Positions 1 to 7,610 of a DNA stretch of 58,443 nt are shown here, in pieces. The translations under genes were made by a program, and so were the position numbers. Location: assembly GCA_026710435.1 (NCBI GenBank), contig JAPOQZ010000170.1, positions 1-58,443 of the forward strand, written 5' to 3'. This stretch comes from a bacterium (GTDB taxonomy: Bacteria > Actinomycetota > Acidimicrobiia > Spongiisociales > Spongiisociaceae). How positions within the stretch are numbered: position 1 is the stretch's first letter; each line of letters opens with the position of its first letter. The notes beneath the pieces are model-generated. The model did not search any database. It was given only the letters and a program-made list of their open reading frames with translations, and was not told the DNA's origin.

Positions 1-203
1 CGAGCGGACCGTGGCAGGGTTCATACTGTCCGGAACCGGCCCGAACAGGGGATAGAAGGTCGCGTCCGTGACCCTCGGAGGTGGCGGCGGGGGTGGGATC
101 CCAAGGAAAGAGGCACCTTCCGGTGGTTTTCGCGTTCTCGGGGTTCGGTGGCGTGGAGGTGTAGCCCGCTCTTATGTGACGAACTTCCGACTCGGGACAC
201 TAG
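1..203 (+). repeat. Dispersed repeat family R1, copy A (right part, diverged)
   Basis: The segment ends in CGGGACACTAG (193-203), the reverse complement of the left edge CTAGTGTCCCG of the R1 copy at 25314. It shares the G-rich core (GGAGGTGGCGG, then a GGGGGTGGGA-type run) and the segment GGTTTTCGCGTT with the copies at 13190-13524 and 25314-25645. It is clearly more diverged than those two and its left end lies outside the window or is lost. No convincing coding sequence is seen. Confidence 0.5.
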
Positions 204-435
204 GGCGGCAGTGGACCGGGGTCAGCGCGCCCGCAGGAGGACACTGGAATCAGGACGAGGGTTGCCCGCCGGCCGGTGACCCGCGAGCCTGGACCCGCGG
301 TAGGGCCGGCGGGGTTTCGCAGCACCCGGCGAACTTGTCACACGGTTCCGGTTGGTCGCCGATCCGGTGATACTGGTACCGGACAGCCCGACCACCACAC
401 CCTCCCAGGTGAACCGGCAGAAGTGGTGGACACCC
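204..435. other. Intergenic, nothing recognised
   Basis: About 230 bases between repeat copies R1-A and R2-A. Open frames here have no recognisable domain and no initiation signal. The stretch is GC-rich and looks like decayed non-coding DNA. dxr often precedes rseP and ispG in bacteria, so it could lie just outside the window; that is inference. Confidence 0.4.
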
Positions 436-593
436 AATTAGCCCCGATTATTGATGCGGGGGTTTGCGCTAGCCGAGCAGAGTGCGGGATATAGGCTTCT
501 GACCAGGGACTACGGCCACTTCCACAATCCCGTCTCGGCCCGGCGGGACCTTCACCCGTCGGGTGGAGCCAGGCCCAGTCACGATCATGTGGT
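436..593 (+). repeat. Dispersed repeat family R2, copy A
   Basis: Shares long matched stretches with 3880-4066 (opposite strand) and 20051-20250: a start like AGCCCCGATTATTGATGCGG, then GCTTCTGACCAGG, then GTCTCGGCCCGGCGGGAC, then CACCCGTCGGGT. CCCGGCGGG and CCCGTCGGG can pair across an ACCTTCA loop. The copy is cut short where the R3 fragment begins at 594. Confidence 0.65.
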
Positions 594-625
594 CGGGCAA
601 TCGTCATTGTTCAGTACCCTCCTAG
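594..625 (-). repeat. Fragment of repeat family R3 (one terminal inverted repeat)
   Basis: Reads CAATCGTCATTGTTCAG followed by TACCCTCCTAG, matching one end of the complete R3 elements at 16821-16926, 21448-21554 and 51000-51106. Only this end is present. It sits directly against the R2 copy and about 25 bases upstream of the rseP ribosome binding site. Confidence 0.7.
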
Positions 626-661
626 CATCGGGAGGGATTCACGGAGGGCGAGGAGGCCTGG

Positions 662-1771
662 TTGTTCGGCGGGATACTGATGGTGGTCGCCATCTCCGTC
701 TTCGTACTGATACACGAAGCCGGACACTTCCTGGCGGCGCGGGCCACCGGAATGAAGGCGACCGAGTTCTTCCTCGGTTTCGGTCCCCGGATCTGGTCTT
801 TCCGCCGGGGAGAGACCGAGTTCGGCGTCAAGGCCATTCCTCTCGGCGGTTACGTCCGCATAGCGGGCATGAACGACCGGGAATGGGTGCACCCCGACGA
901 TATACACCGCACCTACCGGGAGCAGGTGTTCTGGAAGAAGTCCGTGGTGGTGCTCTCGGGCGTGACCCTCAACATGCTGATGGCCTTCCTACTGCTCTTC
1001 GGTCTCTTCTGGGTTTCCGGCAGTTTCGAGTTCACGACCACCGTGGGTAGGGTCAGCCCGGAGACATCGGAAGGCATCGCCTCCCCAGCCGCGGAGGCGG
1101 GCCTACGGGACGGCGACACCCTGGTGGCGATCGATGGGGTCGTAGTGGACGGGTGGGACCACGCGGTCTCCGTGATCATGGCCCGGCCCGGCAAGTTGGT
1201 GACGATCGACGTCTTGCGGGAGGGGAACCCGAAGTCGATCGAGGTCACTCTCGGCTCCGTCCATCCCTCGACCGGGGAGGCAACCGGCTTCCTGGGGGTG
1301 TCCCCGAGCACCCGCCGCATCCCGGTCGGCCCGGTACGAGCAGCCTCCCTGGCCGCCGGCGCCGAATGGTCGATACTCACAGGCACGCTCGAGGCTCTGG
1401 CCCGCATAGTCCGGCCCGAGTCCCTGGCGGAGTTGGGGGGAGTCCTCGCCGGCCGGAATGAAGTGTCCGATGCCATCCGCCCGGTGAGTCCGATCGGTCT
1501 CGTGCAGATCGGAACCCAGGTGGCGAGAGTCGGGATCGGCAACGTCGTGTTCCTGCTGGCGGTGGTCAACGTGACCCTCGCCATATTCAACAGCCTTCCC
1601 CTGTACCCCCTCGACGGAGGGCACTTCGCGGTGGCTCTCTACGAGAAGGTCACGAGACGCCGCGTGGACGCACGCCGCCTCATCCCGGTGGCGGTGACAG
1701 TGGTGATGCTGATGGTGTTCCTCGGTTTGGTGGCGGTGGTCCTGGACATCGTCGACCCGCTGACGCTTTGA
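662..1771 (+). CDS. rseP: RseP-like site-2 intramembrane zinc metalloprotease (M50B)
   Basis: Membrane protease that cuts substrates such as anti-sigma factors or signal-peptide remnants within the bilayer. It has 369 residues, the usual size for the family. The first membrane helix carries the zinc-binding HEAGH at residues 18-22; a PDZ domain occupies roughly residues 115-200; the LDG motif that supplies the third zinc ligand is at 317-319 in PLYPLDGGH; a last helix lies near 340-362. The TTG start at 662 follows a strong GAGGAGG. An internal ATG at residue 7 would cut into the first helix. It stands upstream of ispG, as in many bacteria. Confidence 0.93.
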   Translation: MFGGILMVVAISVFVLIHEAGHFLAARATGMKATEFFLGFGPRIWSFRRGETEFGVKAIPLGGYVRIAGMNDREWVHPDDIHRTYREQVFWKKSVVVLSGVTLNMLMAFLLLFGLFWVSGSFEFTTTVGRVSPETSEGIASPAAEAGLRDGDTLVAIDGVVVDGWDHAVSVIMARPGKLVTIDVLREGNPKSIEVTLGSVHPSTGEATGFLGVSPSTRRIPVGPVRAASLAAGAEWSILTGTLEALARIVRPESLAELGGVLAGRNEVSDAIRPVSPIGLVQIGTQVARVGIGNVVFLLAVVNVTLAIFNSLPLYPLDGGHFAVALYEKVTRRRVDARRLIPVAVTVVMLMVFLGLVAVVLDIVDPLTL

Positions 1772-1823
1772 GGGATTCGACGGCCCGCGAGCCGCTGGCT
1801 CCCGTCCGTATTGCGAGGGTGCC

Positions 1824-2425
1824 ATGAGCCTGAAAGGCGGGTGGTTCATCGCGGCTCTGGTCCGGCACCCCAGGCTGGCGGGTGTCACCGTGCTCTACGT
1901 CGCCGCCTGGACCTTCTACGGCCTGGTGGCGGATACCGGGCAGGCCTACACGTATCTGGCGTGGATGGTCGGCGCGGTCGGCCTCGTCATGTACGTGGAT
2001 GGTCGCGTCCGCTTCTCCACCCATGTCCTGGTGCTGCTCTGCATCGTCGGTTTCTGCCACATGGCCGGCGGGAACCTCCGTTTCGGCGGGGTCGTCCTCT
2101 ACGAGCAGACGTGGTTGACCTACATTCGCTACGACCACCTCGTCCATGCCTTCGGATTGGGGGCGGCGGGATTGGCGGTCTGGGAGGCGACCCGCCGGAT
2201 GCTTGCCGCGCAGGAGCCCAGGCAAGCCGCGGTGGTTGTGCTCCTCGGCGCCAACACGATCGGGGCCGCCATCAGATCGGCGAGTACCTCGCCGGCCTGT
2301 GGATCCCGGGAGTCCGGGTGGGCGGCTACGCCAACAACATGCAGGACCTGATCGCCAACCTGGTGGGCGGCCTGGTAGCCGCCTGGTGGGCCATCCACCG
2401 GTGTCGCAGCAACCAGCAAGTCTGA
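1824..2425 (+). pseudogene. Frameshifted multi-pass membrane protein (DUF2238/YjdF-like)
   Basis: Starts at ATG 1824 and encodes about four to five hydrophobic segments with a conserved-looking YDHLVHAFGLG stretch. The reading frame is lost near 2274: the first frame runs into low-quality sequence ending at 2351, while the -1 frame continues with a sensible protein (GEYLAGLWIPG, then GGYANNMQDLIANLVGG) to a stop at 2425. Adding one G between 2273 and 2274 gives the smooth junction GAAIEIGEYLAG, so a single-base deletion or a sequencing error is the simplest reading. The YD..VH and E..E..A pattern resembles DUF2238/YjdF-type membrane proteins; this assignment is tentative. It lies between rseP and ispG. 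Confidence 0.6.
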
Positions 2426-2478
2426 TGATGTGCACACTCTCCTCTGCCAGGTCCGAGGGCGGTTCCTTGATCGAGCAC

Positions 2479-2484
2479 TACACT
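2479..2484 (+). promoter_or_regulatory. -10 box for leaderless ispG
   Basis: TACACT ends 8 bases before the ATG at 2493. With a transcription start 6-8 bases downstream the mRNA would begin at or next to the start codon. The same arrangement precedes several other genes in the window. No clear -35 box is seen. Confidence 0.5.
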
Positions 2485-2492
2485 TGGTCCCG

Positions 2493-3704
2493 ATGAATCA
2501 TCGTGACAGAACCCGGCAGATTCGAGTAGGCCGGGTGCCGGTTGGCGGGGGAGCGCCGGTCTCCGTCCAATCGATGACCACCACCAAGACCGCCGATGTG
2601 GACAAGACCCTTGCCCAGGTCTACGCCCTGGCTGCCGGCGGGGCCGACATCGTGCGTATCACCTGTAACGACGTCGGGGCGGCCGAGGGTCTGGCCGAGA
2701 TAGTTCCCCGGTCGCCGGTTCCGATCATCGCCGACATCCACTACCAGTACCGGCTTGCCCTGGCCGCCCTCGAAGCGGGCGTCGAGGGGCTGAGGCTCAA
2801 CCCGGGCAACATTCGCAAGCCCCACCAGATCCGGGCTGTTGCCCGGGAAGCGAAGGACCGCGGGATCCCGATCCGGGTGGGGGTCAACGCGGGCAGCCTG
2901 GACCGCGACCTGATGGCCAGGTTCGGCTCGGCCACCCCGGAGGCACTGGTCGCCTCCGCCCAGAAGGAGATCGGGTACCTGGCCGAGGAGGATTTCGAGG
3001 ACATCAAGATCTCGGTCAAGCACTCCCACGTACCGTCGATGGTGGACTCGTACCGGCTCCTGGCCGACACCCTCGACTATCCTCTGCATCTCGGCGTGAC
3101 GGAGGCGGGGCCACCCCCCGGGGGTTTGATCAAATCGGTGGCCGGCATCGCGACGCTGCTCCTTGAGGGTATCGGCGACACCATCCGTTTCTCGCTCACG
3201 GCAGACCCGGTGGAAGAGGCCAAGGCCGGCCGGCAGTTGCTCGAATACCTGGACCTGCGGGAACGAACCGGCCTGGACCTGATCGCCTGCCCCAGCTGCG
3301 GCAGGGCCGAGGTGGATGTTCTTGCCGTGGCCCAAGAGGCCCAGGTCAAGCTGGAAGAGGCGGATCTCCCCATCCAGGTGGCGGTGATGGGTTGTGTCGT
3401 CAACGGTCCCGGCGAAGCGCGCGAAGCTGACATAGGCATCGCGGCCGGCCGGGGGCGGGGACACCTGTTCATCAAGGGCAAGGTGGTACGGGTGGTTCCG
3501 GAGGCGGAGATGGTGGACGCCCTGCTCGATGAGGCCCGCCTTCTGGTGGAAGAGGGCGCCGATGCCCGAGTGGCTGCTGCCGACCGGGGCGCGGCGGGCC
3601 TTGCGTCCCGCGACCGGCGGCGGTTGCTGCAGATCCAGGGAGACGCCAACCAGGCCGCCGCGCGGCGTGCCGCAGTGGTGAAGGTCGCTTCCAGGGATCG
3701 ATGA
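2493..3704 (+). CDS. ispG: 4-hydroxy-3-methylbut-2-en-1-yl diphosphate synthase (IspG/GcpE)
   Basis: [4Fe-4S] enzyme of the non-mevalonate (MEP) isoprenoid pathway that converts MEcPP to HMBPP. The N-terminal TIM barrel is recognised by SVQSMTTTKTADV and ADIHYQYRLA; the C-terminal cluster domain has CPSCGR and GCVVNGPGEA, which hold the three cysteine ligands, and the cluster is completed by the usual Glu. The open frame extends upstream to 2430, but the ATG at 2493 is preferred because it begins at the family N-terminus and has a -10 box 8 bases before it. The last 60 or so residues are an Ala/Arg-rich tail beyond the usual end. Confidence 0.95.
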   Translation: MNHRDRTRQIRVGRVPVGGGAPVSVQSMTTTKTADVDKTLAQVYALAAGGADIVRITCNDVGAAEGLAEIVPRSPVPIIADIHYQYRLALAALEAGVEGLRLNPGNIRKPHQIRAVAREAKDRGIPIRVGVNAGSLDRDLMARFGSATPEALVASAQKEIGYLAEEDFEDIKISVKHSHVPSMVDSYRLLADTLDYPLHLGVTEAGPPPGGLIKSVAGIATLLLEGIGDTIRFSLTADPVEEAKAGRQLLEYLDLRERTGLDLIACPSCGRAEVDVLAVAQEAQVKLEEADLPIQVAVMGCVVNGPGEAREADIGIAAGRGRGHLFIKGKVVRVVPEAEMVDALLDEARLLVEEGADARVAAADRGAAGLASRDRRRLLQIQGDANQAAARRAAVVKVASRDR

Positions 3705-3879
3705 ACAGCTGATGGGAGCGTGGGTGCGAGGTGTTCCCGGCATCCTCTATCCTGCTAGGAGGGGTGGTGGGAAACTCCCTCCCGGCCAGTTGTCCGGTGG
3801 TTACTACCTTGTCAGCGGACGGCTGGCCGACCAAGAACCCGTTTTCCATCCACCCTGCTAACCTTGATCCTTCATGTTT
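3705..3879. other. Intergenic between ispG and repeat R2-B
   Basis: About 175 bases with TGCTAGGAGGGGTGGTGG near 3750, vaguely like an R3 edge, and a short AT-richer part near 3860-3890. No T-box elements, leader peptide or strong terminator were recognised despite the aminoacyl-tRNA synthetase gene downstream. Confidence 0.3.
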
Positions 3880-4066
3880 CCCGACATACCCGCGGCAACA
3901 TGCCACATCAACCACATGATCGAGACTGGGCCTGACTTCACCCGACGGGTGAAGGTCCCGCCGGGCCGAGACAGGACTGTCGAAACACCCGTAGTGCCTG
4001 GTCAGAAGCTCATATCCCACACCCCCGTTCGCGGAGATCAAACCCCCGCATGAAAAGTCGGGGCTA
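3880..4066 (-). repeat. Dispersed repeat family R2, copy B
   Basis: Reverse complement of the R2 pattern: read on the minus strand it gives TAGCCCCGAC, TCATGCGGGGGTTTG, GAGCTTCTGACCAGG, CTCGGCCCGGCGGGACC, CACCCGTCGGGT and GATCATGTGGTTGATGTGGC. It is the longest copy matched to both others and has the 9-bp stem CCCGGCGGG / CCCGTCGGG. It ends about 22 bases before the proS start. Confidence 0.7.
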
Positions 4067-4088
4067 GAGGTTCCTGACAGGAGTTCCG

Positions 4089-5786
4089 TTGCGCTGGTCC
4101 CGATCGTTCATTCCCACCCTCAGGGACGACCCTGCCGATGCGGTGGCGTCTAGCCACCGGCTGCTGGTACGTGGGGGGTTCATACGCCAACTCATGGCCG
4201 GTTCCTACTCCCTGCTACCGCTCGGAATGAGGGTTGCCCAGAAAGTCTCCGACATCATCAGAGAAGAGATGAACGCCATCGGCGGGCAGGAATTGCTGGC
4301 CCCCGTGGTTCACCCGGCCGAGATCTGGAAGAAGACCGGCCGCTGGGACGATGTCGAAGGGATCATGGTCAAGTTCAAGGACCGGAGAGATGCCGACCTT
4401 CTGCTCGCCCTGACCCACGAAGAGGTATTCGCCCATCTGGCAGCCGAGATGCACTCCTACCGGGAGTTGCCGCAATTGTGGTACCACCTGCAGACGAAGT
4501 TCCGTGACGAGGCGCGGCCGCGGTCGGGCCTGCTCAGGGTGCGCGAGTTCACGATGAAGGACTCCTATTCGTTCGATCTGGAGCAGGCGGGCCTCGACGT
4601 CCAGTTCGAAGCCCACCGGGGAGCCTACGAGCGGATCTTCACCCGGATGGGCCTGGACAGCATCCAGGTGGAAGCGTCCTCGGGAAACATGGGAGGGCGA
4701 GATTCTGTCGAGTTCGTCGTCAGGTCGCCGATCGGGGAGGACCGCGTGGCGGTCTGCGGGGCCTGCGATTACTCGGCCAATCTGGAGAGAGCGGTCAGCG
4801 CGCCTGAGGAGGTCGAGGACGACCCCTGGCCCGGACCGCCGGAGCGTTTCCCCACCCCTGGGATCCGTACGATCGCCGCGTTGACCGCAGTGGGCGAGTT
4901 CGCCGCGTCCCGTCGCCAGATCAAGACCCTCGTCTATATGGTGGGCGAAGAACTGACCCTGGTCGTCCTCCGGGGTGACCACGACCTCGAAGTCCAGAAG
5001 CTGGTCGACTCGGTCACCGACGCGGTCCGCCCCGCCACCGAGGATGAGATAGTGGGGGCGCTGGGTGCCCACCCTGGGAGTCTGGGGGCGGTCGGAGTCG
5101 ATCTTCCCGTGGTCGCGGATCCCGCGCTGCGGGGCCGCTGCAACATGGTGACCGGCGCCAACCTGGACGACTTCCATCTGAGGGGGGTGGATGTCGAGCG
5201 TGACATCGGCGTCGGCAGATGGTTGGACCTCCGCAGCGTCAAGGATGGTGAGTTGTGCGGCAGGTGCCGCCGCGGCTCCCTCTCGGTCTCGACGGTCATC
5301 GAAGTCGGCCACATCTTCAAGCTGGGCACGAAGTACAGCAAGGCTCTCGGCGCCACCGTGCTGGACCGGTCCGGCCGGCCCACGCCGATCGTGATGGGTT
5401 CCTACGGCATCGGAGTGGGAAGGTCGATGGCCGCGATCGTGGAGGCATTCCACGACGGCAGGGGGATCGTGTGGCCGCTGACGGTGGCGCCCTTCGAAGT
5501 GGTCATTACTCTCCTGAGACCGGATCGGGTGGACGTCCGCCGAGCCGCGGACACCGTTTACCGGGATCTGGTGGGCGCCGGCGTCGAAGTGATCCTGGAC
5601 GATCGCGATGAGCGACCGGGTGTGAAGTTCGCCGATGCCGAACTGGTGGGTATCCCGTACCGGCTCACCATAGGCCCGAGAAGTCTTGCATCCGGCCAGG
5701 CCGAGTTGCGGGCCCGTGACGGCTCGGTGGATGAGACTGTCAACCTTGATGATACGGTGGACCGGATAAGGGACCTCGTACGCTAG
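4089..5786 (+). CDS. proS: Prolyl-tRNA synthetase, bacterial type with editing domain
   Basis: Charges tRNA-Pro in the cytoplasm. It has 565 residues, the size of bacterial ProRS. Class II motif 2 appears as FRDEARPRSGLLRVREF and motif 3 as GSYGIGVGRSMAA. The editing insertion lies between them, about residues 225-390, with the QIKTLVYM signature containing the lysine that binds substrate. The anticodon-binding domain is C-terminal (PFEVVITLL onward). The TTG start follows CAGGAG, and the family N-terminus begins here (RSFIPTLRDDPADA). It follows an R2 copy and has no visible T-box. Confidence 0.95.
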   Translation: MRWSRSFIPTLRDDPADAVASSHRLLVRGGFIRQLMAGSYSLLPLGMRVAQKVSDIIREEMNAIGGQELLAPVVHPAEIWKKTGRWDDVEGIMVKFKDRRDADLLLALTHEEVFAHLAAEMHSYRELPQLWYHLQTKFRDEARPRSGLLRVREFTMKDSYSFDLEQAGLDVQFEAHRGAYERIFTRMGLDSIQVEASSGNMGGRDSVEFVVRSPIGEDRVAVCGACDYSANLERAVSAPEEVEDDPWPGPPERFPTPGIRTIAALTAVGEFAASRRQIKTLVYMVGEELTLVVLRGDHDLEVQKLVDSVTDAVRPATEDEIVGALGAHPGSLGAVGVDLPVVADPALRGRCNMVTGANLDDFHLRGVDVERDIGVGRWLDLRSVKDGELCGRCRRGSLSVSTVIEVGHIFKLGTKYSKALGATVLDRSGRPTPIVMGSYGIGVGRSMAAIVEAFHDGRGIVWPLTVAPFEVVITLLRPDRVDVRRAADTVYRDLVGAGVEVILDDRDERPGVKFADAELVGIPYRLTIGPRSLASGQAELRARDGSVDETVNLDDTVDRIRDLVR

Positions 5787-5894
5787 ACGAGTCGGACTTC
5801 CCCGAGTGTCTAGGGGTGGCCGGCAAGAGATGCCAGACGGTGGCGCGGTGGGTTCCCGGCAGTGGACGAAGGTCCTCTGAGTTCGTGTGATTGC

Positions 5895-5900
5895 TATACT
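5895..5900 (+). promoter_or_regulatory. Candidate -10 box of the rimP-nusA-infB operon
   Basis: TATACT, preceded by TTGC rather than the TGN extended -10 form, lies about 170 bases upstream of rimP in the only sizeable gap before the operon. A matching -35 is not obvious. The implied leader of about 160 nt contains a run of seven T at 5955-5961 after a GC-rich segment, which might act as an attenuator; this is speculative. Confidence 0.4.
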
Positions 5901-6066
5901 GTCCCGAAACTCGAAGGACGTGACTTTGTGGAGCAAGGTGGGCGCCCAGCCCGCTTTTTTTGTGGCCGATGCCCGTTGTGCGGGTCGTTTTCGCGCGCCC
6001 GGAGGTGCGCCATTCGGGCGACCTTCGCGGGCCGGGCCGGTGTTCGGTCACCGGAGAGTTTGTGAT

Positions 6067-6549
6067 ATGTCGTTGGACCGTCGGCTTTGGAAGTTATGCG
6101 AGAAGCACCTGCATGATCAGGGTCTCGAACTCGACGACCTGGAAGTAGCGGGAAAGGGCCCAAGGTTGGTCCGGATAACCGTCGACCGCGAAGGCGGCGT
6201 TGACGTGCAACAGCTTGCCGAGGTCTCGCGGTCGCTTTCGCGACGGCTTGACGAGGTCGACCCGTTCGAAGGTCCCTACTCGCTCGAGGTCACGTCGCCG
6301 GGATTGGAGCGGAATCTCCGCCGGCCGCTCCACTTCAGAAAGTCGATCGGGAGAGACCTCACAGTTAAGACCAGATCGGAGGTGGAAGGCCTCCGGCACC
6401 ATCAAGGAATACTCGAATCCGTGGGCAGTGAACACTTTGTGGTGAGGGTCGGCGGGACGGCGCGGCGAATCGCTTTCAAGCAGGTACGGAGCGCCAGGAC
6501 CAGATTCGAATGGAAGAAGCGACCCAAGTCAGGCAAGAAATCGGGGTAA
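6067..6549 (+). CDS. rimP: Ribosome maturation factor RimP
   Basis: Assists late assembly of the 30S subunit. It has 160 residues with the family pattern: the N-terminal alpha/beta domain containing RITVDREGGVDVQQLAEVSR and YSLEVTSPGLERNL, then a C-terminal SH3-like domain ending in a basic tail (RFEWKKRPKSGKKSG). The ATG at 6067 follows GGAGAG and gives the expected N-terminus; the open frame upstream is not conserved in character. It is the first gene of the rimP-nusA-infB operon, and nusA starts 5 bases after its stop. Confidence 0.92.
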   Translation: MSLDRRLWKLCEKHLHDQGLELDDLEVAGKGPRLVRITVDREGGVDVQQLAEVSRSLSRRLDEVDPFEGPYSLEVTSPGLERNLRRPLHFRKSIGRDLTVKTRSEVEGLRHHQGILESVGSEHFVVRVGGTARRIAFKQVRSARTRFEWKKRPKSGKKSG

Positions 6550-6554
6550 CGAAG

Positions 6555-7601
6555 ATGAGAATGGATTACCGGGTTATGGAAGCCCTCGAAATCCTTGAGC
6601 GCGAGCGGGGGATACCCGTGGACACGATCCTGGATGCTTTGGCCAACGCCCTCGTTTCCGCATACAAACGTAGCCCCGGAGCTGCCGAAGAGGCCCGGGT
6701 GACGATCGAGCCCGACGGCGGGGAGATCATCGTCTACGCGCAGGAATTGGATGAAGACGGCAATGTTGTCAAGGAGTGGGAGGACACACCCGGCGACTTC
6801 GGCCGGATAGCGGCCACCACCGCCAAACAGGTCATAGCCCAGCGCCTCAGGGAAGCCAAGCGCGAGCAGGTCTACGACGTGTACGAGGGACGTGACGGGG
6901 ACCTGGTCACCGGGATCGTCCAGCAGCATGACAACCGCTACACGATCCTCGACCTAGGCAACGCGGAAGCGATCATGCCGGGCTCCGAACGCATTCCCTA
7001 CGAGCGTCTGGAGCGGAACGCACGTGCCAAAGCGCTGATCATCGAGGTACGCAGGGAGGCGAAGGGTCCCCAGATCGTGGTGTCGAGGTCGCATCCGGAC
7101 TTCGTCAGGCGGCTGCTCGATCTCGAGGTACCGGAACTGCTCGACGGTACGGTAGAGATCCGTTCCATCGCGAGGGAAGCCGGGCATCGTACGAAGATCG
7201 CCGTGTTCTCGAACGATCCCAACGTGGATGCCAAGGGAGCTTGCGTGGGGGCGCGCGGTTCCCGGGTGCGGCAGGTCGTGAACGAACTGAGGGGAGAGAA
7301 GGTCGACGTCGTGCAATGGCGCGATGATCCTGCCCAGTTCATCGGCGAATCCCTCGGTCCGGCCAAGGTTCGGGATGTGCAGGTGGACGAGGAAGAGAAG
7401 TCGGCGGTGGTGACCGTGAGCGAGCACCAGCTGTCTCTGGCGATCGGTCGCGAGGGCCAGAACGCGCGGTTGGCAACCCGGCTGACCGGATACCGGATAG
7501 ATATCCAGAGTGACTCGCCCCACCGTCGCGGCCCACCGGGTATGCCTCCGAGACCGTCACGGCCAGGTCCTCATCGCCGAGCCGGTATGGGGAGGGCCTG
7601 A
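6555..7601 (+). CDS. nusA: Transcription termination/antitermination protein NusA
   Basis: Binds RNA polymerase and controls pausing, termination and antitermination. It has 348 residues: an N-terminal polymerase-binding domain to about 110, an S1 domain with GDLVTGIVQQ near 120-190, then KH1 and KH2 (GARGSRVRQVVNELRGEKVDV; LAIGREGQNARLATRLTGYRIDI). The C-terminal acidic repeats of proteobacterial NusA are absent, as is usual outside that group. After KH2 there is a Pro/Arg-rich tail of about 30 residues. The usual ylxR gene is not found between nusA and infB. Confidence 0.94.
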   Translation: MRMDYRVMEALEILERERGIPVDTILDALANALVSAYKRSPGAAEEARVTIEPDGGEIIVYAQELDEDGNVVKEWEDTPGDFGRIAATTAKQVIAQRLREAKREQVYDVYEGRDGDLVTGIVQQHDNRYTILDLGNAEAIMPGSERIPYERLERNARAKALIIEVRREAKGPQIVVSRSHPDFVRRLLDLEVPELLDGTVEIRSIAREAGHRTKIAVFSNDPNVDAKGACVGARGSRVRQVVNELRGEKVDVVQWRDDPAQFIGESLGPAKVRDVQVDEEEKSAVVTVSEHQLSLAIGREGQNARLATRLTGYRIDIQSDSPHRRGPPGMPPRPSRPGPHRRAGMGRA

Positions 7602-7610
7602 GCGATCCCG

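Noticed and set aside
451-1050. Open frame through R2-A into rseP, and its counterpart at 3472-4041 (minus)
   Set aside because: It shares a peptide (VSARRDLHPSG) only because both lie in R2; copy C has an indel that breaks the frame, and most of each frame is a shadow of rseP or ispG.
3705-4088. T-box riboswitch upstream of proS (also considered before valS)
   Set aside because: No T-box sequence, specifier loop or terminator/antiterminator pair could be recognised; the region is mostly the R2 repeat.
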